A DNA stretch of 64,000 bases, taken from positions 30,752 through 94,751 of the forward strand of contig JAAGZO010000825.1 in assembly GCA_024206195.1 (NCBI GenBank), in the 5' to 3' direction. Positions 58,112 through 64,000 of the stretch are shown piece by piece. The DNA comes from a bacterium. GTDB taxonomy: Archaea; Nanoarchaeota; Nanoarchaeia; Woesearchaeales; UBA10216. The translations under genes were made by a program, and so were the position numbers. Each line of letters begins with the position of its first letter. Positions within the stretch are counted from its first letter, which is position 1. The notes under the pieces are model-generated. The model was not told the DNA's origin and made no database searches. It saw only the letters and a list, made by a program, of their open reading frames with translations.

Positions 58112-59150
58112 CTTTCCACCTCATTAGTAGTTTTACTATATTGCTTGATGCCTGATAATGATATTCAGGTATTGGTAATTGCTTACCATTCATATCGATT
58201 GCCATGTCAACAGCTTTCCTGAGCCTGTAAGGTTCTGAACATACAATCATGCTGTTCTTCTCTAATAGCTCTGGTCTTTCAGTGCTGAACCTCAATAAAA
58301 CGCAGGGAACACCAAACATATGTGCTTCTTCTGGAACTGTGCCTGAATCTGTAATGATGCATTTGGCATTAGCTTCCAATGATAAGAAGTCTCTGAAGTT
58401 TGTCGGTTCCATCAACTCTATATCCTTATGCACGATTGCCTTATAGTCTGCCTTTGATTTGAAAGAAGGATGCAGAATTATCTTGCTTTTGTATGGCATA
58501 TTTATGAAATTTTGTATGATTTCATTCAATCGTTCTTCATTATCTATGTTCTCTTTCCTATGGATTGTAAAGAGGCAGTAATCATCCCCATTAGGTGCTC
58601 CCAATGGCTTTGCATCATCTATGGCTTCAACAATGGGATTTCCCACGACAACACATCGGTCAATCCTTTTACCTTCTGCAAGTAGATGTTCCCTTGCTCT
58701 TTGAGTATAACATAAGTGCCAATCTGCAATCGAATCAATCATGTATCTGTTCACTTCCTCTGGAACTCTTGCAGGGTCAAAGCATCTGTTTCCTGCTTCA
58801 ACATGGAAGTTCACTATGCCCATCTTCTTTGCCATCATAGATGCAACCAATGTTCCATTTGTATCTCCAAGTGTCAAGACACAATCTGGCTGTTCTTCCT
58901 TCAGTATCTTTTCCATAAGGGGGAGTGCATAAGATATATAATTTACACCAATATGCTTGTCTGTGTTATCCAGCTTTATATCTGGTTGTCTTTTGAACTC
59001 TTTAAAGAACTGGTCTGCTAAACATGGGTCAAAGTTCTGCCCTAGCCATACAAGCTTATGCTTATCTCCGAAATATTTATCCAACCTATTCACTGTAGGC
59101 ATCAATCTTATGAAATCAGGTCTTGTACTGCTTATCGTTAATATCTTCAT
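58104..59150 (-). CDS. wecB-like: UDP-N-acetylglucosamine 2-epimerase (348 aa)
   Basis: TRPDFIRLMPTVNRL, DCVLTLGDTNGTLVASMMAK, FHVEAGNRCFDPARVPEEVNRY and ITDSGTVPEEAHMFGVPCV are the characteristic blocks of the non-hydrolysing epimerase that makes UDP-ManNAc. Length is normal. Start ATG 59150. Confidence 0.9.
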   Translation of the reverse strand: MKILTISSTRPDFIRLMPTVNRLDKYFGDKHKLVWLGQNFDPCLADQFFKEFKRQPDIKLDNTDKHIGVNYISYALPLMEKILKEEQPDCVLTLGDTNGTLVASMMAKKMGIVNFHVEAGNRCFDPARVPEEVNRYMIDSIADWHLCYTQRAREHLLAEGKRIDRCVVVGNPIVEAIDDAKPLGAPNGDDYCLFTIHRKENIDNEERLNEIIQNFINMPYKSKIILHPSFKSKADYKAIVHKDIELMEPTNFRDFLSLEANAKCIITDSGTVPEEAHMFGVPCVLLRFSTERPELLEKNSMIVCSEPYRLRKAVDMAIDMNGKQLPIPEYHYQASSNIVKLLMRWKDD

Positions 59151-59151
59151 T

Positions 59152-59889
59152 TTATATCCACTCCTTATCTGTTGCTACTATATCGAAGCTTTGCTCCGTC
59201 AAAAACATCTTAGGTATGGTATTTAGTAAACATTCCATATCTAATAACTCACCATCTTTATCATAGATGTACTTGTATGGCTTCAATGCTTCTTTGACAT
59301 TTTCAAATTGAAACTTTGGATTGCCGAACTTGAAGAAATGCAGTGAGATAAGCATTGTCGGTTTATACTTCAAGATGAGTTCTTTCATTACATATAGGAC
59401 CCGCATCTCTGCACCTTCAATATCCATCTTTATGAAATTACAATCTTCTATTGAATGAGCATCCATGAACCTCTTTGGTGTTATTGCATTGACCTTTATC
59501 TTGTCTTTGTTTTTCCAAGGTCCAGTGAAATAACTTGATTGGCTATCCCCCCATTCTATGCATTTGAGAATAAGTGGTCCATTTATGTGCCATAATGCAT
59601 GTTCATGTGTTGTCATGTTCTTTATGTTATTCTTGTCCTTGTTGATTTTCAAATACATGAATGCAACAGGGTCAGGTTCTATTGAATAGCAATGTTTAGC
59701 TTTCCTTGCACCATATAATGATACTGGTCCTATCCATGCACCAATATCAATCATAGAGTGTTCTTTATCTACAAAGTAATCGATGATTTCAAATGTGCGA
59801 ACTTCCCAATCATTATTATTGAAATCTTCCCAGAATCTTTGATGGTTGTCGTCTACTATAAATGTCTCTCCGTTCTTATCTATGTTCAT
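59152..59889 (-). CDS. FkbM-family methyltransferase (245 aa)
   Basis: HSMIDIGAWIGPVSLYGA carries the SAM-binding GxGxG-like loop, YSIEPDPVAFMYLKIN the acidic ribose-binding residue, and CNFIKMDIEGAEMRVLY the FkbM signature DIEGAE. Acts on small molecules or glycans (O-methylation of sugars). Confidence 0.85.
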   Translation of the reverse strand: MNIDKNGETFIVDDNHQRFWEDFNNNDWEVRTFEIIDYFVDKEHSMIDIGAWIGPVSLYGARKAKHCYSIEPDPVAFMYLKINKDKNNIKNMTTHEHALWHINGPLILKCIEWGDSQSSYFTGPWKNKDKIKVNAITPKRFMDAHSIEDCNFIKMDIEGAEMRVLYVMKELILKYKPTMLISLHFFKFGNPKFQFENVKEALKPYKYIYDKDGELLDMECLLNTIPKMFLTEQSFDIVATDKEWI

Positions 59890-60020
59890 TTAAACACCCT
59901 CCCATGTAATTCATCATCATGCTCAAAACTATAATGGCCAGTTTTCTTGCATTTACTACACCATTTTTCTCCTGCAAGTCTGGCTTCTGCTACTGTGTTT
60001 GTTGATTGATGAAAAGTCAT
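59886..60020 (-). CDS. Mini zinc-finger protein (44 aa)
   Basis: MTFHQSTNTVAEARLAGEK then WCSKCKKTGHYSFEHDDE, a CxxC...H...H arrangement fitting a single zinc finger. Overlaps both neighbours by ATGA. Coding is supported by the coupling. Confidence 0.5.
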   Translation of the reverse strand: MTFHQSTNTVAEARLAGEKWCSKCKKTGHYSFEHDDELHGRVFK

Positions 60021-61042
60021 CCTACCACCTTTGGTTCAGTCAACAGAATGGTTCTATTGTCTTTTGGGGTCTTCACTTCTTTTATTAGCTTGAAACGGGA
60101 TAATACTTTATCTCTATCTTCATTGTTGATTTCCCAGATGACTTGTTTGCATCTCTCTGAAATCCTTGTCATAAATTCATCTTGCTTTGTGATATGATGA
60201 AAGACACTTAACACAAGACCAACATCATAATTATCCCCTGGAAGGTCACTATCTAATTCACATAGATGTAGATTGAACTTGATATTATTCCACTTTGAGA
60301 AGATAGCCGCACTATACAATGCATCTTGGTGTCTGTCGCATCCTGTGACAATTCCACCCTCTTTTGCTATCTTCTGGCAATAGTATCCATGGAAGCAACC
60401 ACAATCAAGGACTTTCTTCCATCTCCAATCAATGTCAAGAGTCTGTATCATCTCCCAAGTCCCGACATTCCTTGCGTAGCCTTCCTTGCCTATCTTGATA
60501 TTATAAGGAAGTATCATCTCATGGTATTCCCAATCATAACCTTCCTTCTGTGCAATCCCTTCGAGGTATTCTTCAATCTCTTCCTTGTCAGGTGGCCACC
60601 AGAAGTCATTGTATTTGGCCATGAACTTTGAACGGGAATACACCATCCCTTTGCCATCCATGAATTTACAATCTCTTGTATTGAATAATTCCTTTAGACC
60701 GCCCTGATAACATTCTTGTGATACCCACATCGATACATTGTGGAATGGAGAAGGGTCTTTACCGAATATCTGCCGATAGGTTGTCACTTCTGGTCTTTCA
60801 AATAAGACTATGATTTCCACTGCACATTTCATTGCCTTCTTTAGCTTCTCTGCATTGTAGTCTCCATTGAAATAGTAATCAGTGATTACATATTCATGCT
60901 GTGCGATATCGTTGAAGAATCTTTCTCTATCCATTGAAGCATGGACAAGCCTATACTCTGGATGTTCCTTGATGAACTTGTCAGCAAAGTAAGACTTGCC
61001 GACAGCCCATATTCCTGCAGCTATGATTATCTTCTTAGTCAT
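60017..61042 (-). CDS. P-loop kinase fused to a SAM methyltransferase (341 aa)
   Basis: The N-terminal ~175 residues begin TKKIIIAAGIWAVGKSYFADKF, a Walker A of the adenylate-kinase/T4-PNK type, with VIVLFERPEVTTYRQI later. From ~180 a class I methyltransferase starts: KKVLDCGCFHGYYCQKIAKEG, VTGCDRHQDALYSA, NYDVGLVLSVFHH. ATG 61042 (the frame continues upstream into the preceding gene). The fusion could phosphorylate and methylate one substrate; the substrate is unknown. Confidence 0.75.
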   Translation of the reverse strand: MTKKIIIAAGIWAVGKSYFADKFIKEHPEYRLVHASMDRERFFNDIAQHEYVITDYYFNGDYNAEKLKKAMKCAVEIIVLFERPEVTTYRQIFGKDPSPFHNVSMWVSQECYQGGLKELFNTRDCKFMDGKGMVYSRSKFMAKYNDFWWPPDKEEIEEYLEGIAQKEGYDWEYHEMILPYNIKIGKEGYARNVGTWEMIQTLDIDWRWKKVLDCGCFHGYYCQKIAKEGGIVTGCDRHQDALYSAAIFSKWNNIKFNLHLCELDSDLPGDNYDVGLVLSVFHHITKQDEFMTRISERCKQVIWEINNEDRDKVLSRFKLIKEVKTPKDNRTILLTEPKVVG

Positions 61043-61706
61043 TCCTGCCACACACCCACAGATTTGTAGTTCCATCTGCTATTACTTGATTCTCTTTGAT
61101 GTACTCTATGAAGACACCGAGTTCTGTCAACAACTTCCTTATCTCATCTTGAGTGTAGCCGTTGTTATACATTCCTTCTAATCCACCAGAATAAGTCTCT
61201 CTTCCTTCTCCAGCACAATAATTGCCACCGAAGAACTCATAGAGGAACTTTCCACCTGGCTTCAATACCCTCATAGTGTCTTTGATTAATGCCTTTGCAT
61301 TCTCTTTGCTCATATGCTGAATCACAAAGCAGTTGTAAGCAAAATCAATAGTCCCATCTGGGAAAGGAATCCTTGTCCCGTCAAATGACATTGTTGTTGC
61401 TTCAGGACAGTGTTTCTTTGTCAAATCTGCAGCAGTCTGTGATATGTCAATCCCGAACACATTGTCCGATATCTCACAGAACTTCAATGTTTCTCTTCCA
61501 TACCCACAACCTATTTCCAATATTCTGCTCTCTTTTGTGAGTCCCATCTTTGCTATTAACTCTGGCTTTGAAAAATGGAAGTGTGCTTCACCCATTACTT
61601 TCTGGCCGAAGTAATCTTCTCGTTGTTTCTTTTCCCACCAAATCTTAGCTCCTTCTGGTGTAAGATTCTTTGGGTCGTTGCTTTCTATTTCAAAATCATG
61701 TATCAT
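61035..61706 (-). CDS. Class I SAM methyltransferase (223 aa)
   Basis: RILEIGCGYGRETLKFCEIS, NVFGIDISQTAADLTKK, GTIDFAYNCFVIQHM and RVLKPGGKFLYEFFGG are in the order expected for the fold. Small metabolite or glycan O-methyltransferase. Coupled to both neighbours. Confidence 0.85.
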   Translation of the reverse strand: MIHDFEIESNDPKNLTPEGAKIWWEKKQREDYFGQKVMGEAHFHFSKPELIAKMGLTKESRILEIGCGYGRETLKFCEISDNVFGIDISQTAADLTKKHCPEATTMSFDGTRIPFPDGTIDFAYNCFVIQHMSKENAKALIKDTMRVLKPGGKFLYEFFGGNYCAGEGRETYSGGLEGMYNNGYTQDEIRKLLTELGVFIEYIKENQVIADGTTNLWVCGRND

Positions 61707-62281
61707 TTTTTATCCCCTCTTGGTACTTCTTTTACTGCGATGATATAGTCTTCATTGTAGACTGTATCCATAATTGTGTATCCCATTGACTTGAAATCTT
61801 TTGGTGCCCATAAGCTTTTATGTTTATTGTATATGTTTCCAAAACTCCACGAATCAGCATTTGTTACTGCATCTTCATTGTCACTCCATTTCTTTGGGGT
61901 GAATACAATTACTTTCCTTGTTGCTATCTTTTCCATATCCTTCAGAAGCTTCAACCCTTCAACTATGGTAAGATGTTCAATCAAATCAAGACATAAGCAT
62001 ACATCAAATGTTTTGGGCTTGAATAGTTTACCCAACTTTCTTACATCACCATGCACATCGAACTTGCCCAAATAATCTTTAAAGACATCAACACCAACAA
62101 GCTTCTTGCATGCGAGGTATCTTGTCATTATCTTATGGCCACAGCCAACATCAAGTATCTCAAAATCAGATTCTATCATCCCTTGATAGATTCCTAACAC
62201 TCCTGCCTGTATCGGCTCTAAGTGAGTCAGATATTTCATTGGGACTATGAGGTTCTCATCATTTCTTTCCGAAGTAGTCAT
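61703..62281 (-). CDS. Class I SAM methyltransferase (192 aa)
   Basis: FEILDVGCGHKIMTRYL, VGVDVFKDYLGKFDV, FDVCLCLDLIEHL and RKVIVFTPKKWSDN. Shorter than its neighbour and closest to the WbcC/TylF-like glycan-associated methyltransferases, judged by context. Overlaps the ATP-grasp gene by 23 nt. Confidence 0.8.
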   Translation of the reverse strand: MTTSERNDENLIVPMKYLTHLEPIQAGVLGIYQGMIESDFEILDVGCGHKIMTRYLACKKLVGVDVFKDYLGKFDVHGDVRKLGKLFKPKTFDVCLCLDLIEHLTIVEGLKLLKDMEKIATRKVIVFTPKKWSDNEDAVTNADSWSFGNIYNKHKSLWAPKDFKSMGYTIMDTVYNEDYIIAVKEVPRGDKK

Positions 62282-63644
62282 CGTATTGCCTCTTTAGTTT
62301 ATTTAATTGCGTCAATGTATCTGGCCAATTCCCTTTGAATTGAATTGCCCTATCATCTATATAAGCTACTGCATCTGGTTTGCTCATCACTCTATCGAAT
62401 GGTATCTGGTTACTCTTTAGGTAAGCCTTGACTGCATTTAAATCTTTTCTGGATGTGTAGATTATGATTGTGAATTTCTGTGCAAACTTCTCAACGAACC
62501 CTCTTACAATGTTCTTGCCAAAGTCTTCTTGCCCATTCCATATTGCAGGATTACCGGCAATTACTCCATCGAAGTCTATACAGACATTCGGTCTTAATGG
62601 TAACTTCTTGTCTTCAGGATAATCATAGAGTTCATTCCATGCACGATACATCTTTACTCCATTCATCATTGCCGGGATTCTAAAGCTCTCTTTCAGCAAT
62701 AGCTTCAAGCCAAGATACAATAGATTGATTCCAGCTGCAGTACATAGGATAGCAGTCCCATGTAATCTTGCATTGACTTCTAATGGATAGAGTGTGCCGT
62801 CTTCACTTTCTATAATTTGAACTCCGACATTATAATTCAATCCAAACTTTTCAACCATCTTAGAAGCAAGTTTAAATATATCTGGTCTGTCAACAATCAC
62901 ACCCATATTGGATATTCCATTGACAACATGCTGTCTCAATCTCACACCACCAGTGATTACTTTCCCTTTGCTCATTAATAGGTCGATGCTGTACTCCTTG
63001 CCTTCAATGTATTCCATCATCACTAAAGGCTTGAAGTCACCATTGACATTGAATAGCATCTTGTACTGTTCTAATTTCATCCTAGTAATGTGCTTCTGAC
63101 TGAAGTATTGTTTATTCGTATCTGCCTTAGCATCAATGATTATGAATCCTACACTCCCTTCTCCTTTGCAGGGCTTGACACAAAGAACTTTCTCAGGATA
63201 TCCCAAGTCTTCTGCAACCCCATCGATATGGTCTATTGATAAGAGTCTTCTATAAGGAATGCACTTTGAATGCATTTTGAATAGCTGAGAATACAACCAA
63301 TCCTTATCTATGACATCCTTTATTGCACGATGTTCAGAAGTTAGAATTGGAATGCCCATTGCAATCCCTTCCTTTGATAATGAGAGATTCTCTTTTGTGG
63401 ATAATGGGATAATCACATCAATCTTTTCTTTGACAACTATCTTTCTGATTGCATTAGGGTATTCTCTTTTATCTCCCCTCGGTACTTTGTAGAATCCATC
63501 AGCTAAATGTTTGCCATGACAATCATCCTTCATGTCTGTAGCTATTATCTTAATGTTCCTTTCTCCATTCATCTTCAAGCTACGGAATGCTCCTGGAAAT
63601 GCTGGACTTCCTGCACTTGTCAATAATATATTTAAGTCATTCAT
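62259..63644 (-). CDS. ATP-grasp ligase fused to a HAD-like domain (461 aa)
   Basis: Residues ~1-325 are a CarB/PylC-like ATP-grasp enzyme: LLTSAGSPAFPGAF, YPEKVLCVKPCKGEGSVGF, VMMEYIEGKEYSIDLLMS and LYPLEVNARLHGTAI. The C-terminal ~110 residues read PNVCIDFDGVIAGNP (HAD motif I DxDG), TIIIYTSRKDLNAV and AVAYIDDRAIQFKGNW, a small HAD phosphatase. The two could ligate an amine or acid to a sugar and remove a phosphate; the order of steps is unknown. Confidence 0.8.
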   Translation of the reverse strand: MNDLNILLTSAGSPAFPGAFRSLKMNGERNIKIIATDMKDDCHGKHLADGFYKVPRGDKREYPNAIRKIVVKEKIDVIIPLSTKENLSLSKEGIAMGIPILTSEHRAIKDVIDKDWLYSQLFKMHSKCIPYRRLLSIDHIDGVAEDLGYPEKVLCVKPCKGEGSVGFIIIDAKADTNKQYFSQKHITRMKLEQYKMLFNVNGDFKPLVMMEYIEGKEYSIDLLMSKGKVITGGVRLRQHVVNGISNMGVIVDRPDIFKLASKMVEKFGLNYNVGVQIIESEDGTLYPLEVNARLHGTAILCTAAGINLLYLGLKLLLKESFRIPAMMNGVKMYRAWNELYDYPEDKKLPLRPNVCIDFDGVIAGNPAIWNGQEDFGKNIVRGFVEKFAQKFTIIIYTSRKDLNAVKAYLKSNQIPFDRVMSKPDAVAYIDDRAIQFKGNWPDTLTQLNKLKRQYDDYFGKK

Positions 63645-64000
63645 AGTATCATGTGTTTAAGCTCAAAGGCTTCTGCATATTCGAGTCTTACTAATGCTCC
63701 TCTTGTGATTGCCCATGACTTTATTGCTTCTTTGTCACAGAACTTCTTTCCTTTCTGGCTTTCATAACATTGGACAGCTTCTATCTTCCTTTCAAGAGTC
63801 AGTGCATTCATGCGTACAAATACATCTGGCTTGAAATCAAAGAACTTCCAAGGGTTATCATAAGCAAGCAATGTTGTATCTCTAAACTCTCTCATTGCTT
63901 CTTTGCCAACTGTTGCATGGTCTTGATGCAAGTCTTTCTCTGATGGACAGAAAACAATGTCTGGACATATCCTGTTCTTTATATCTCTGAATTTATTGAG
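63641..64000 (-). CDS. PIG-L/LmbE-type deacetylase, 5' end beyond window
   Basis: The frame is open through the right edge. PDIVFCPSEKDLHQDHATVG contains the HxDH of LmbE-like zinc deacetylases that remove N-acetyl groups from sugars (compare PHPDDxxxx...HxDH); the DxHD-like N-terminal motif would lie outside the window. The C-terminus ends FELKHMIL. A glycan-modifying role fits the operon. Confidence 0.75.
   Translation of the reverse strand, partial: LNKFRDIKNRICPDIVFCPSEKDLHQDHATVGKEAMREFRDTTLLAYDNPWKFFDFKPDVFVRMNALTLERKIEAVQCYESQKGKKFCDKEAIKSWAITRGALVRLEYAEAFELKHMIL

Noticed and set aside
1..64000. Integrase, transposase, insertion sequence, DNA polymerase or rRNA gene
   Set aside because: I looked for DDE, tyrosine/serine recombinase and polymerase motifs and for rRNA-like sequence and saw none, so neither lysogeny nor replication type can be judged from this window.

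Overview
The window looks like part of the genome of an archaeal tailed virus (class Caudoviricetes) or a closely related provirus. The virus assignment rests on a complete head-tail assembly module: small and large terminase, portal, prohead protease, scaffold, HK97-type capsid protein, connectors, tail tube, a frameshifted tail-assembly chaperone pair, tape measure and baseplate-like hub. The archaeal assignment rests on tRNA genes with introns at the canonical archaeal site just 3' of the anticodon, TATA-box promoters (TTTATATA-like) 20-30 nt before starts, T-rich terminators, and surface-type proteins full of N-glycosylation sequons. Shine-Dalgarno sites (GGAGG, GGTGA) precede most internal genes. 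The host cannot be named from this sequence.

Layout. (1) 1-9.8 kb: a leftward run of about 30 mostly tiny genes joined by ATGA overlaps, many encoding mini zinc ribbons or acidic coiled coils. It also has an E1/ThiF-like protein beside a large unknown protein, an LPD29-domain protein and a DUF8033-like protein; this is probably the early or host-takeover region. (2) 9.8-12.25 kb: a divergent control region without convincing protein genes. Its left half holds palindromes, an ATACTA-type repeat cluster and a 10-bp phased repeat. Its right half (about 11.37-12.22 kb) has its own TATA box and many nested stems, and looks like one large structured non-coding RNA. (3) 12.27-14.5 kb: four tiny rightward genes, and a leftward HAD phosphatase with a Cys-rich partner. 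(4) 14.49-18.55 kb: a tRNA array that by my reading covers all 20 amino acids (21 intact genes). Four genes carry introns, and one further gene appears circularly permuted. Interspersed are small genes, an HNH protein and a conspicuous repeat-palindrome-repeat element at 15.15-15.30 kb.

(5) 18.77-51.7 kb: the rightward structural module in the usual order, with a probable -1 frameshift at 35705 and a 3,053-residue LamG-rich giant protein (39.0-48.2 kb). A transglutaminase-like protease and holin-like membrane proteins follow. (6) 51.65-64 kb: a leftward operon for surface-glycan synthesis and modification. It encodes a glycosyltransferase, two sulfotransferase-like proteins, an APS kinase fused to a nucleotidyltransferase, RmlD/RmlC/epimerase-like enzymes, a UDP-GlcNAc 2-epimerase, several methyltransferases, an ATP-grasp-HAD fusion and a PIG-L-type deacetylase.

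Inference on how these work together: the early region and the tRNA set would support viral gene expression, and the structural module builds a siphovirus-like particle with a very large glycosylation-prone adhesin. The glycan/sulfation operon probably modifies either that adhesin or the host surface. All functional calls come from reading motifs by eye; no database search was run.
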